Shown here: positions 9,243 through 18,173 of the stretch, piece after piece
Position numbering within the stretch: the first letter of the stretch is position 1
Layout of the letters: the number at the start of each line of letters is the position of its first letter
Assembly (NCBI GenBank): GCA_035426385.1
Contig: DAOLZQ010000008.1
Location: forward strand, 1-64,000
Length of the DNA stretch: 64,000 bases
Source of the DNA: Parvibacillus sp035426385
GTDB lineage: Bacteria; Bacteroidota; Bacteroidia; Chitinophagales; Saprospiraceae
Direction of reading: 5' to 3'
Translations under genes and position numbers: made by a program
Notes under the pieces: generated by a model
Databases searched by the model: none
What the model saw: only the letters and a program-made list of their open reading frames with translations
What the model was told of the DNA's origin: nothing

Positions 9243-9989
9243 TTGAGTGAAATTTCTTTAAAAGATGACCTCAGCCCGGAAAATATTCCGGTGCATGTGG
9301 CCATCATCATGGATGGAAATGGCCGCTGGGCTAAGAAACTGGGTAAATCCAGGGTGTTTGGCCATAAGAATGGAGTCGAGAGTGTCCGCCGTGTCACAGA
9401 GGCTGCTGCGGAGATAGGGGTTCAATATTTGACTCTGTATGCATTCTCTACTGAAAACTGGAATAGGCCTAAGATCGAAGTGGAGGCGCTAATGTTTTTG
9501 CTGGTAGATACTATCCGTTCTGAGATTAATGCCCTCAATAAAAATAACATACGGCTGCGCACTATTGGTGATCCCGGTGCTCTGCCTGCATCTACCCGAA
9601 AGGCATTGGACAAAGGTATAAAGGAAACAGCCTCCAATACTGGGTTGAATCTTATCTTAGCACTCAACTATAGTGGGCGTGAAGAACTGGTACATGCAGT
9701 CCGAGATATCGCTGCAGAAGTGCGCGAGGGTAGACTGTCAGTAGAAGATATCACAGAGCAAGTCATTCATAGTTCATTGTACACAAATGGTATTCCTGAT
9801 CCTGAGTTACTTATCCGGACGAGTGGTGAGCATCGGGTATCTAATTTTTTGCTCTGGCAATCTGCCTATACTGAATTTTACTTCACGGAAGTAATGTGGC
9901 CCGATTTTACAAAAGAAGATTTTTATCGCTCTATCCTCAATTATCAGCGTCGGGAAAGGCGATTTGGTAAGACATCAGAGCAGCTGTGA
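9243..9989 (+). CDS. uppS: Undecaprenyl diphosphate synthase
   Basis: UppS is the cis-prenyltransferase that extends farnesyl diphosphate with isopentenyl units to C55, the lipid carrier for peptidoglycan and O-antigen. Its length is 248 aa. The catalytic Asp motif IIMDGNGRWAK lies near residue 24, and the C-terminal signature RTSGEHRVSNFLLWQ is intact. The only sensible start is the TTG at 9243, because the first ATG in frame is the Met of the catalytic motif. The neighbouring bamA follows about 200 nt later, an arrangement common in Bacteroidota. Confidence 0.96.
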   Translation: MSEISLKDDLSPENIPVHVAIIMDGNGRWAKKLGKSRVFGHKNGVESVRRVTEAAAEIGVQYLTLYAFSTENWNRPKIEVEALMFLLVDTIRSEINALNKNNIRLRTIGDPGALPASTRKALDKGIKETASNTGLNLILALNYSGREELVHAVRDIAAEVREGRLSVEDITEQVIHSSLYTNGIPDPELLIRTSGEHRVSNFLLWQSAYTEFYFTEVMWPDFTKEDFYRSILNYQRRERRFGKTSEQL

Positions 9990-10153
9990 AGCCTGACTTG
10001 AACTTAGATTTGAAAACTAATTTCCACTTTTAAACGTATTTAACACCTACCTCCACAGCAATTTATATCAAATGTTCGTTCATTGTGCAAATGGGTATTG
10101 GCCACAACACCTACATCATAGGTAGTTAAAAAGGGTCATACGGTAAAATTTAT

Positions 10154-10161
10154 TACTTTTG
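10154..10161 (+). promoter_or_regulatory. Bacteroidota -7 element (TAnnTTTG) upstream of bamA
   Basis: The sequence TACTTTTG matches the Bacteroidota sigma-A -7 consensus TAnnTTTG and lies about 30 nt before the bamA ATG. No clear TTG at -33 was found, so the promoter is only partly supported. Confidence 0.4.
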
Positions 10162-10193
10162 CAGCGCCAAAAATCAATTGAATTCGACTTAGA

Positions 10194-12692
10194 ATGACAA
10201 GTAAGCATACATTTCTTCACATCCGGATATTAGTAATTTTATTTTTCTTTTCCATCATCACACTGGCGCACGCACAGCAGGAGCCAAAGGTGTATGAGAT
10301 AGGGGCGGTAAAGATCAGTGGTGCCAAATTCAGCGATGACAATGCGATTCGAACACTGTCAGGGCTTAGAGCCGGTGATAAAGTCCAGATTCCTGGTCCT
10401 AAGATTAATAAAGCCATCAGGGCTTTGATGAACCTAAAGCTATTCTCCAATGTGCAGATAGTCAGTGAAAAGACCATTGGTGAGATCATATTTCTTGATA
10501 TTCAGGTGACTGAAAGACCCCGATTGATCGGTTGGTCCTACAGTGGTATCAAGAAATCATACCATGAAGACCTAAATAAGAAGGTGGAGCCTTACCTGCT
10601 CAAGGGTGGGATAGTTACTGAAAGCAACAAACTTAATAGCATCAATGCGATAAAGAAATTTTTTCGTGAGAAAGGATATCTCGATGTCACCGCGAGTGCA
10701 AGAGAAATTGGTTACGATACGACTACCAATCAAGTCCGTTTAGTATTTGATGTCAATCGCAATAACCGAATTAAGATTCAAGATGTAACTTTTAGTGGAA
10801 ATGACAACATATCCAGCAGGAAGCTCAGAAAAAAGATGAAGGAGACTAAGGTGAAGCGCAAGCTATTTGCCTCCTCAAAGTTTATCGAAGCTGACTATGA
10901 AAAAAATAAGCTGGACATCATAAAGTATTATAACACGCTGGGATATAGAGATGCGACCATAGTATCTGATTCAGTATGGCGTGAGAAAGATGGAGATGTA
11001 CGAATACACCTCAATATCAGTGAAGGCAATGTATATTATTACCGTAATATTGAGTTCAAAGGCAATACTCTTTATCCTTCGGGCCAACTGGCTAAGAGAC
11101 TGGGAGTCAAGAAGGGAGACGTATATAATCAGGAGCAGCTCGAAGGTAGACTCAACTTCAGTCTCGATGGGACAGATGTCAGTTCACTGTACATGGATGA
11201 CGGCTATCTGGCTTTTCGGATAGATCCCGTAGAGAAAGCGGTAGCCGGAGATTCTATAGATTTGGAGCTACGCGTCTTCGAGGGGCCACAGTTTACCATC
11301 GACAAGGTAGTAATCAAGGGAAATGACCGTACACACGAACACGTCATCAGACGGGAATTAAGAACTAAGCCTGGCGCTAAGTTCAGCCGTGCTGATTTGA
11401 TTCGTTCACAAAGAGACATCATCGCACTGGGTTATTTCAACCCGGAAGCAGTGGGCGTAAATACACCGGTCAATCAAAAGAATGGTACCGTAGATATAGA
11501 ATATACACTGGAAGAGAAACCCAATGATCAGTTGGAACTATCAGCCGGATACGGAGGCTATCAGGGCCTTATCGGTACACTGGGTGTGACCTTCAATAAC
11601 TTTTCAGTAAAGAATATTACCAAGCCGGAGACCTGGCGGCCTCTACCTCAAGGCGATGGACAAAAGCTGTCACTGCGAGGCCAGACTAATGGAAAATTCT
11701 ATCAGTCATACAATGCCTCCTTCACCGAACCCTGGCTTGGTGGTAAAAAACCAAACTCATTTACGCTGGCCGGATTCTATTCTCGCTATGCGAATATTGA
11801 CAATGCTTATAATGCTACCGGCTTTTTCTCTATTGTATCCGGTACAGTAGGACTGGGTACGAGATTGAAATGGCCCGATGATAATTTCCTGATCAATGGC
11901 TCCCTCAATTTACAGAGAAACAGATTGAGAAATTATCCGGGACTATTCAGTGTGTCATTCGGCGACTTTAACAACTATAATATCAGACTTACTCTGGCGA
12001 GGGTAACTGTGGCAGACCCTATCTTCCCAAGGGAGGGATCTAAGATATCTCTTACCGGTCAGTTTACACCGCCTTATTCACTATTTAATAATAAAAACTA
12101 CACTGATCTGTCTATTCAGGATAAATTCAAGTTTCTTGAATATCACAAGTGGAGACTTGACATGGAATTTTATAAATCACTCATCGGGAAGCTGGTGCTG
12201 AAAGTATCGACCAAAAATGGATTCTTGGGATACTACAATAAAAAAGTAGGCTTATCTCCCTTCGAGCGATTCGAATTAGGTGGTGACGGACTCTCTAACT
12301 CTTACAGTGGTATCACGGGCAAGGATATCATATCAATGCGCGGCTATGAAGTAAGTGACATTCAGAGTGGTAATAATATCTCTACGGGTGGAGCTGCGGT
12401 ATTCAGCAAGATGTCACTGGAACTCAGATACCCCATCACGCTGAATCCGAGTGCGTCTATCTTTATGTTGGGTTTCTTTGATGCTGCCAATGCCTGGAAT
12501 AATATCCGAGACTACAATCCCTTCGATCTCAAGCGCTCTACCGGAATAGGCCTGAGAGTTTTCCTGCCGATGTTTGGTATGCTCGGCTTTGATTATGGGT
12601 TTGGAATTGATAAGCCGGATCTGATCAATAAGAATGCCAAATGGACTGAATATGGTAAGTTCAGCTTTATCCTTGGTTTCGAACCGGACTAA
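10194..12692 (+). CDS. bamA: Outer membrane protein assembly factor BamA
   Basis: BamA is the central Omp85 protein that folds beta-barrel proteins into the outer membrane. It has 832 aa. A cleavable signal peptide ends near AHAQ (residue 28). It is followed by a series of POTRA domains to about residue 450 (for example the repeat starting FTIDKVVIKGNDRT) and a C-terminal barrel to the last residue. The barrel holds the Omp85 features, including the region FERFELGGDGL and a final aromatic-containing strand (FSFILGFEPD). The gene appears single, after uppS, with a promoter-like element upstream. Confidence 0.95.
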   Translation: MTSKHTFLHIRILVILFFFSIITLAHAQQEPKVYEIGAVKISGAKFSDDNAIRTLSGLRAGDKVQIPGPKINKAIRALMNLKLFSNVQIVSEKTIGEIIFLDIQVTERPRLIGWSYSGIKKSYHEDLNKKVEPYLLKGGIVTESNKLNSINAIKKFFREKGYLDVTASAREIGYDTTTNQVRLVFDVNRNNRIKIQDVTFSGNDNISSRKLRKKMKETKVKRKLFASSKFIEADYEKNKLDIIKYYNTLGYRDATIVSDSVWREKDGDVRIHLNISEGNVYYYRNIEFKGNTLYPSGQLAKRLGVKKGDVYNQEQLEGRLNFSLDGTDVSSLYMDDGYLAFRIDPVEKAVAGDSIDLELRVFEGPQFTIDKVVIKGNDRTHEHVIRRELRTKPGAKFSRADLIRSQRDIIALGYFNPEAVGVNTPVNQKNGTVDIEYTLEEKPNDQLELSAGYGGYQGLIGTLGVTFNNFSVKNITKPETWRPLPQGDGQKLSLRGQTNGKFYQSYNASFTEPWLGGKKPNSFTLAGFYSRYANIDNAYNATGFFSIVSGTVGLGTRLKWPDDNFLINGSLNLQRNRLRNYPGLFSVSFGDFNNYNIRLTLARVTVADPIFPREGSKISLTGQFTPPYSLFNNKNYTDLSIQDKFKFLEYHKWRLDMEFYKSLIGKLVLKVSTKNGFLGYYNKKVGLSPFERFELGGDGLSNSYSGITGKDIISMRGYEVSDIQSGNNISTGGAAVFSKMSLELRYPITLNPSASIFMLGFFDAANAWNNIRDYNPFDLKRSTGIGLRVFLPMFGMLGFDYGFGIDKPDLINKNAKWTEYGKFSFILGFEPD

Positions 12693-12703
12693 CCTCTAGA
12701 AGT

Positions 12704-12719
12704 AATCACAAATGTGATT
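12704..12719. repeat. Short palindrome after bamA
   Basis: The arms aatcaca (12704-12710) and tgtgatt (12713-12719) are exact complements around a 2-nt loop, 12 nt after the bamA stop. It is not followed by a T run, so a terminator role is weak. It could equally be a protein-binding site. Confidence 0.35.
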
Positions 12720-12881
12720 GGGTTAATGGGTGAACGATTAATCTAATGAATCTGAGTAAGGTATTGCTTGAGTACAATTTTTGTAATCTTAATCCAGACT
12801 GGACAGGACAACCGACGGTGTTGCGCATTTAGTTAAGTTATGCGGTATAATAAGACAAAAACCCAAACTAATAAACTATAT

Positions 12882-13400
12882 ATGAAACACTTACTGACCA
12901 CTTTGATTTTACTATTTGCTCTTTCTTATGCAGCTGAATCTCAGACTAATTATTCAGGAAAAATTGAAACAGGCTATATGAAATTTCTTGCCACGACAAT
13001 TCAAGTTGATCCTGGACCAGACTGGAAAGGGTATAATCTGGATGAAGAACAAAGTGGATTTGACCTTAACATAATTAATGGACTGTCTTTCATAAACAAG
13101 AAAGTATTTGCAGGACTTGGTCTCGGATACATGAATTTTGAAGGTATTAATGGGGTTTCGGTTTTTGCGGACTTTGAATACTTGCCCTTAAAAGCCAGAT
13201 TTACACCTTTATTAAACCTAAAATTAGGATATGACCATATTTGGAATCAGTATGATGGTGGAAGAGGAACAATGCTTACTGAAATAGGTGTCGGATTAAA
13301 TTATAGACTGACAGAAAAGCTCGACCTTAACTTGAAATCTGGAATGCTTTTAACACAACAATCATTTCTAATACCAATAACTTTTGGATTTAGATTCTGA
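12882..13400 (+). CDS. Small predicted outer-membrane protein on a cassette-like insert
   Basis: This 172-aa protein starts at the ATG at 12882 (MKHLLTTLILLF), where a clean signal peptide begins and ends near AESQ. An upstream ATG-like frame from 12840 would add 14 unlikely residues. The mature part alternates short amphipathic strands (AGLGLGYMNF, LNLKLGYDHIW, ITFGFRF) and ends in Phe, suggesting an 8-strand outer-membrane barrel. I do not recognise the family. The gene is flanked on the left by gttatgcgg (12837-12845) and on the right by an attC-like palindrome (13413-13543), the architecture of an integron gene cassette. Confidence 0.6.
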   Translation: MKHLLTTLILLFALSYAAESQTNYSGKIETGYMKFLATTIQVDPGPDWKGYNLDEEQSGFDLNIINGLSFINKKVFAGLGLGYMNFEGINGVSVFADFEYLPLKARFTPLLNLKLGYDHIWNQYDGGRGTMLTEIGVGLNYRLTEKLDLNLKSGMLLTQQSFLIPITFGFRF

Positions 13401-13412
13401 GGGCACTGACAG

Positions 13413-13543
13413 TGCATAACTTATAGCAAACGCGGGTTTGCGTGTTCGTTGAAACATTTGAAATCTTTAATAACATTTGTGCTGGCAGTCAGTCGAGCAA
13501 CCATCTAATCCCGCACTTGCCATAGCTTCAACTGTTATGTGCA
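13413..13543 (+). repeat. attC-like imperfect palindrome
   Basis: The outer arms tgcataac (13413-13420) and gttatgtgca (13534-13543) are near complements, and the inner arms caaacgcggg (13427-13436) and cccgcacttg (13510-13519) are imperfect complements. The total length, about 131 nt, and the GTT-type right end resemble integron attC recombination sites, though the 7-nt core does not match the strict GTTRRRY consensus. No integron integrase is in the window. Confidence 0.45.
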
Positions 13544-13710
13544 AGCGGAAGAAAAAACTTCAGAAATAACATCAAACTTCTTCTCTGAATTTCACTAAAA
13601 GTTTAAGCCGTATTCTTGACTAAAAAAATTTCTTTCAATAAAGTGTGATTTTTGTAACTATTGTGCGAATAATTAAGGAAAAGAAATACCTCTTAATAAA
13701 GTCGCACTAA

Positions 13711-13902
13711 ATGGAGCACAAAAACATCGGATTAATTATTGCTGTTGTTGCAGTATTTACAATGCTCGAAACAGGGTGTAGCATTTCGATAGCAAGAAAT
13801 TATTATAGTTCAAAACCAACAGCACCAATAAATACAGACAGCATAACCTATACTCTAAAATTAGAATCTCAAACGCACAAACCGAATGATGGACAAAGAT
13901 AG
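13711..13902 (+). CDS. Tiny putative lipoprotein before an ECF sigma gene
   Basis: This 63-aa open frame has a hydrophobic N-terminus (IGLIIAVVAVFTML) and a lipobox-like ETGC followed by a short polar tail. It overlaps the start of the sigma factor gene by 17 nt. I do not recognise it. It may be a real small lipoprotein co-expressed with the sigma factor, or the tail of a leader region. Its codon use is AT-rich, like the two genes that follow. Confidence 0.4.
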   Translation: MEHKNIGLIIAVVAVFTMLETGCSISIARNYYSSKPTAPINTDSITYTLKLESQTHKPNDGQR

Positions 13903-14398
13903 GACAGCAAATTTTCTTGTTATTATTGAGAACAATAAAGGGATCCTATTTAAAGTAGCAAACTCATATTGTCGGAACATTGAAGACAGAAAAGACCTCG
14001 TTCAAGAAATTATTTTACAGTTGTGGAAAGCATTTGACAACTACAACGAAAAATTTAAAATTTCAACTTGGATATACCGAATTTCTTTAAATGTAGCTAT
14101 ATCGTTTTACAGGAAAGAGAACAGTAGGAAGCGGATTTCAAACCCACTTATTACAGATATTTTCAATTTTTCAGAGACAGAAATATCTGATGAAAAGGAA
14201 ACCAACTTGGGAATATTAAATCAAATAATTTCAGAATTAAATGATTTGAACAAAGCCTTAATGTTACTATATCTCGAAGAAAGAAGTTACAAGGAGATTT
14301 CTGATATCATCGGAATTAGCGAAACCAATGTTGCAACAAAAATCGGTAGAATTAAGAGCAAAATAAAAAAGGAATTTAATCAACTTAAAAGTCAATAA
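13886..14398 (+). CDS. ECF-family RNA polymerase sigma factor
   Basis: This 170-aa sigma-70 family protein of the extracytoplasmic-function type has region 2 at about residues 15-80 (VANSYCRNIEDRKDLVQEIILQ, then a typical STWIYRISLNVAISFYRK) and region 4 at about 115-165 with a helix-turn-helix (SYKEISDIIGISETNVATKIGR). It would recruit RNA polymerase to alternative promoters. The usual FecR-type or zinc anti-sigma gene is absent. Instead the next gene, 1 nt away, encodes an unknown four-helix membrane protein that could hold it at the membrane. The base composition is more AT-rich than the flanking core genes, which suggests acquisition by transfer. Confidence 0.85.
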   Translation: MMDKDRTANFLVIIENNKGILFKVANSYCRNIEDRKDLVQEIILQLWKAFDNYNEKFKISTWIYRISLNVAISFYRKENSRKRISNPLITDIFNFSETEISDEKETNLGILNQIISELNDLNKALMLLYLEERSYKEISDIIGISETNVATKIGRIKSKIKKEFNQLKSQ

Positions 14399-14399
14399 A

Positions 14400-15065
14400 A
14401 TGGAAAATATAGAACTAATAAATATTTGGAAAGAGCAAAATGCCAAAATAGAAAAAACATTGGCCATTAATAAATTAATTTTAAAAGAGACCATTAGTAG
14501 AAAGGCAAAGTCCTCTCTGAACGGCTTGGTTCGATTAACTACAGCAGGAATTATAGCTTTTGTGATTTACCTTAATATTTTAGGATACGCCCTGTATTAT
14601 GCTATAACAAATTACTCTTCAGCAAATAATTATTTTATTGTTTCAGTTTCGGCCATTGCTTTGATAAATATAAAGGGGTTTGTGGACTATATTAAACATC
14701 TTGCTTGGACAAAAAATATAAATTACGATGGCAGCATAATGGAAATTCAGAAACAATTGTCAAAACTTCAACTCTCCATAATTGATCACGGCAAATTTAT
14801 GTGTTTACAATTTCCCTTTTTTACAACTTTCTATTTGAGTGACAATTGGTTTCCACATAGCGTAGGATTACCTTATATTATCTTTCAGATAACCCTAACA
14901 GGAAGTTTTATTTATTTAACCTATTGGCTGTACAAGGCACACAAGCCAGAAAACCTAAATAAAAAATGGTTTAGAAATCTGATAGCAGGTTCGGGCGGAA
15001 AATCAATTGAGAAAGCCATTGAATTTTACAGAGAAATAGAAGAATTTGAAAAGGAAAATGGTTGA
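14400..15065 (+). CDS. Multi-pass membrane protein coupled to ECF sigma factor
   Basis: This 221-aa protein has a soluble N-terminal stretch (residues 1-40, starting MENIELINIWKEQNAKIEK) and about four membrane segments (near 45-70, 80-98, 135-150 and 160-180), then a charged C-terminal tail. It begins 1 nt after the sigma factor stop. Proteins of this layout after ECF sigma genes in Bacteroidota may act as anti-sigma or sensor partners. I infer this from position only; no anti-sigma motif is visible. Confidence 0.6.
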   Translation: MENIELINIWKEQNAKIEKTLAINKLILKETISRKAKSSLNGLVRLTTAGIIAFVIYLNILGYALYYAITNYSSANNYFIVSVSAIALINIKGFVDYIKHLAWTKNINYDGSIMEIQKQLSKLQLSIIDHGKFMCLQFPFFTTFYLSDNWFPHSVGLPYIIFQITLTGSFIYLTYWLYKAHKPENLNKKWFRNLIAGSGGKSIEKAIEFYREIEEFEKENG

Positions 15066-15280
15066 ATTCAAAAAGCCAGCTCAAAATAATGTATATAAAA
15101 AATAGACGAGATATTAGTAAAATCAAGGGTCTCGGCTCTTATCAATTTGTACATATCTATAATTAACTTGCTCCTAAGTCGCCTGTTTATGTAATATTCT
15201 AACCGTAACGTACCAATTAGAGTACAGTAATTGGATTTACATTATGAAAATTTACTTTGATCAATTTACTCATAGAATCC

Positions 15281-15859
15281 TCAGGAGGTCCCTTTTTTCT
15301 TTTTTATTTCATCACGAATGGTGGCTGCTTTTTCATAATTTTCTTCCACCAATGCCTCTTCAAGCAAGGTGTTCAGATCGTCCAGTGATTTAGAGGTCAG
15401 AGATTCTGCTTCCTGCTCTACGATCTCGGTGTCGGCTGGTAGATCTAAAATGACACCTGCAGCTTCGAGGATAAAGTCATAGGTAAAGATAGGGCATTCA
15501 TACCGCACTGCCATAGCTAACGCATCTGAGGTACGACTATCTATTTCAACTTTCTCGCCATCCTGTTCACATATAAGTTGTGCATAAAAGATGCCTTCTA
15601 CCAGGTCGCTGATGACGATCTCCTTGAGTTGGATATCAAAGGCATCCATGGTATTCTTGAAGAGGTCGTGGGTGAGTGGCCTATTGGTGGCCATCCGCTC
15701 CATCGAGATAGCGATTGCCTGTGCTTCGTAGCCACCGATGACTATGGGCAGACGGCGTGCACCTTCTTTTTCCCCCAGGATGACGGCATAGTTATTGGAC
15801 TGTGTCATGCTATGTGACAGAGCTACAATAGTGAGTTCAATTTTTTTTACTGAGGCCAA
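15281..15859 (-). CDS. Bifunctional nuclease (DUF151/BFN) with UVR motif
   Basis: This 192-aa protein has an N-terminal BFN/DUF151 domain (residues 1-140; features include LPIVIGGYEAQAIAI and SRTSDALAMAVRYECPIF) and a C-terminal UvrB/UvrC-type coiled motif (LNTLLEEALVEENYEKAATIRDEI, only partly quoted here). Members of the family have been reported to have DNase/RNase activity, and this two-domain form is common in Bacteroidota. Its precise role is not settled. It is convergent to the ECF-sigma insert and lies 45 nt downstream of etfA. Confidence 0.85.
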   Translation of the reverse strand: MASVKKIELTIVALSHSMTQSNNYAVILGEKEGARRLPIVIGGYEAQAIAISMERMATNRPLTHDLFKNTMDAFDIQLKEIVISDLVEGIFYAQLICEQDGEKVEIDSRTSDALAMAVRYECPIFTYDFILEAAGVILDLPADTEIVEQEAESLTSKSLDDLNTLLEEALVEENYEKAATIRDEIKKKKGTS

Positions 15860-15904
15860 TAGAGCTGTTTACTAATCAATAAAAGTAATAAAAAGGAATG
15901 TCTT

Positions 15905-16864
15905 TTAATGAAGAGTGCCGGCTTTTAATTTTTTAATAGCTTCAGTCATCTTAGGTACGATCTCAAATAAATCACCTACTATACCATAATCAGCAGCTTT
16001 AAAGAAAGGTGCTTCCGGGTCTTTATTGATCACCACAATGGTCTTACTGTTATTTACACCGGCGAGGTGCTGAATAGCTCCAGAGATACCAAGAGCTATA
16101 TATAGATTGGGACGGATAGCTATACCGGTCTGACCTACGTGCTCATTGTGCGGCCTCCAGCCGGCATCTGCTACCGGACGTGAACAAGCCAGGGTAGCAC
16201 CGAGTTCTGCAGCCAGTTCCTCTACTATGCCCCAGTTGGAAGGATCTTTCATGCCTCTGCCTGCGGAGACTACACGGGTCGCTTCCGGTAGAGGTATGTG
16301 ACCTGTATCTTCTTTGCGTTCAATGACCTTCACCTGTGGTGGTACTTTTTCCAGTGAAAGGTCATTAATCTGTGCGGAGGCATCAATTTTTTCAGGACGT
16401 AGTGCATTTCCCATTACTGTGATGACCTTATTTGGTGTATTGAATTTATAAAAGCCGGTGGCTTTTCCGGAGAAGACGCTTTTAGAAACTGTATCATTCT
16501 CCATCACTGTATTCACACCAGTGATTAGGCCTGCTTGCAATCTAACCGCCAGTCTGCCGGCAATAGTTTTGCCCAGTGAGCTGTGTGGTAATATCAAGAT
16601 CGTACCGCCCAGTTTCTTAAATCCATCTGCTATGGCAGTGGAGAAGACTTGCGAATCAAACTTGTCGAATACCGAATCGCGGTCGATGTTTATCTCAGTT
16701 GCTCCGTATTTGGCTAATTCGTCTAGGTTTTCAACAGTACCCAGAGCTAGAACTTTAAAGTCGAGACCTGCTTTTTCAGCAGTTTTACGACCATATGTGA
16801 TCGCTTCAAAAGCACCTTTCTTGAAGTGATTGCCTGAACTTTCGGCAAATATAATTACAGACAT
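15905..16864 (-). CDS. etfA: Electron transfer flavoprotein subunit alpha
   Basis: EtfA carries the FAD of the ETF heterodimer, which takes electrons from acyl-CoA dehydrogenases and passes them to ETF:quinone oxidoreductase. It has 319 aa. The C-terminal FAD domain is clear: SAGRGMKDPSNW, then SRPVADAGW, VGQTGIAIRPNLYIALGISG, and NKDPEAPFFKAADYGIVGD (quoted in parts). The N-terminal domain packs on EtfB. The gene lies 20 nt downstream of etfB in the same direction. It supports fatty-acid and branched-chain amino-acid oxidation. Confidence 0.96.
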   Translation of the reverse strand: MSVIIFAESSGNHFKKGAFEAITYGRKTAEKAGLDFKVLALGTVENLDELAKYGATEINIDRDSVFDKFDSQVFSTAIADGFKKLGGTILILPHSSLGKTIAGRLAVRLQAGLITGVNTVMENDTVSKSVFSGKATGFYKFNTPNKVITVMGNALRPEKIDASAQINDLSLEKVPPQVKVIERKEDTGHIPLPEATRVVSAGRGMKDPSNWGIVEELAAELGATLACSRPVADAGWRPHNEHVGQTGIAIRPNLYIALGISGAIQHLAGVNNSKTIVVINKDPEAPFFKAADYGIVGDLFEIVPKMTEAIKKLKAGTLH

Positions 16865-16884
16865 ATATTTTAATTTATGATATG

Positions 16885-17619
16885 TTAAATGGCTTTGGCT
16901 TCATCATGAAGTGCTATGATTAATTCTTCCACTTGATCTGGGGAGAAAAGTCTCACTGATTGTTTGGCAGGAGGAAGTTCAAAATGGTCAATCAACGTAG
17001 TGGCAGTGTAGGCAACAGGCTCCATCACTTGAAGCGGCTTTGATTTCGACATCATAATGCCTTTCATGTTTGGAATGCGCTGCTCGGCCAAACCCTTCGC
17101 TGCAGACATCACAGCGGGTAGCGGACAGGTCAATGTCTCTGACCCCCCTTCTATCTCTCGGGTCACTGTGGCTTCAGTGCCTGTGACGTCCAGCTTAGTA
17201 GCGTAAGACACAAAAGGAAGTCCGAGCATCTCGGCCAGAATAGATCCCACCGCACTGTCATTGTAACTGATGGTCTCCTTTCCGGTAAGGATCAGATCAT
17301 AACCGGATGCATGTGCTGCCATCTGAGTGGCGACATCCATGGCATCTTCCGGCTCTTTATTGATTCTGATGGCGTCAGTGGCTCCAATAGCCAGCGCCTT
17401 GCGAATGATTGCCTCATTCTCGGCCGGACCAACGTGAATCACGGTGACTGAGCCTCCATTTTGCTCAGTTAGTTCGAGTGCTCTGACCAATGCGTACCAT
17501 TCATCATACGGATTGAGAATAAATTGTACCCCATCCGTTTGAAATTCGGTATTGTCATTTTTGAAACTTATTCGAGCAGTTGTATCAGGTGTTTTACTGA
17601 TTCCGACTAATATTTTCAT
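16885..17619 (-). CDS. etfB: Electron transfer flavoprotein subunit beta
   Basis: This 244-aa partner of EtfA binds AMP structurally and forms part of the electron-transfer surface. It begins MKILVGISKTPDT. It carries the ETF-beta pattern DGVQFILNPYDEWYALVRALEL and the region LILTGKETISYNDSAVGS, with the signature Leu-rich LAEMLGLPFVS loop. It is first in the etfBA unit, with an upstream region shared divergently with the TPR gene. Confidence 0.96.
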   Translation of the reverse strand: MKILVGISKTPDTTARISFKNDNTEFQTDGVQFILNPYDEWYALVRALELTEQNGGSVTVIHVGPAENEAIIRKALAIGATDAIRINKEPEDAMDVATQMAAHASGYDLILTGKETISYNDSAVGSILAEMLGLPFVSYATKLDVTGTEATVTREIEGGSETLTCPLPAVMSAAKGLAEQRIPNMKGIMMSKSKPLQVMEPVAYTATTLIDHFELPPAKQSVRLFSPDQVEELIIALHDEAKAI

Positions 17620-17744
17620 GAAAATTCTTTAAACAGGTATAAAAATTGCGCTTTACAAAATAATATTTTGCAATACGCGGCGAAGATACGACTTATTGGC
17701 CTAAAGTAAAAGTGATAAGGTGCCTTTTAAAGAGAAACCTATGG

Positions 17745-17752
17745 TACATTTG
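17745..17752 (+). promoter_or_regulatory. TAnnTTTG -7 element upstream of the TPR gene
   Basis: TACATTTG fits the Bacteroidota -7 consensus and lies about 90 nt before the TPR gene, in the divergent spacer with etfB. No matching -33 TTG is clear, so support is partial. Confidence 0.35.
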
Positions 17753-17837
17753 CAGCATGCAATACGTATATCAGTTAGAGTATACTAAAGAAACACTGTA
17801 ACAGAAATAAAATATAATTTTCCACCGCTAAATATAA

Positions 17838-18173
17838 ATGCACCATATACTTATGATAGAACGCTTGGAAAAATTGATAAAAATGCATGAGTCAGACCCA
17901 GTGGACCCTTTTCTAACCTTTGCCATTGCCAAGGAGTATGAACAGGCGGGCGACACCATGATAGCTATTCAGTTTTATCTGAGGACTTTGGATTTGGATA
18001 GTGCCTATACCGGCGTCTTTTATCATTTGGGCAAAATATATGAAACTGTCGGAAATCGAGACCTGGCGCTGGAGACATACACCAAGGGTATAGAAATCGC
18101 AAGCACCAAACATGAACTGCACACAGTAGCTGAATTAAAAAATGCTCGGACTGACCTGGAGCTAGATCTCTAG
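17838..18173 (+). CDS. Small tetratricopeptide-repeat protein
   Basis: This 111-aa cytoplasmic protein consists almost entirely of two to three TPR helices (for example DPFLTFAIAKEYEQAGD near residue 22, and AYTGVFYHLGKIYETVGNRD near 55). TPRs bind peptides of partner proteins; no partner is indicated. The start may be the first ATG or the ATG five codons later (17853). Its last 12 nt overlap the 3' end of the convergent dapF. Similar short TPR proteins next to housekeeping genes are common in Bacteroidota and remain uncharacterised. Confidence 0.75.
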   Translation: MHHILMIERLEKLIKMHESDPVDPFLTFAIAKEYEQAGDTMIAIQFYLRTLDLDSAYTGVFYHLGKIYETVGNRDLALETYTKGIEIASTKHELHTVAELKNARTDLELDL

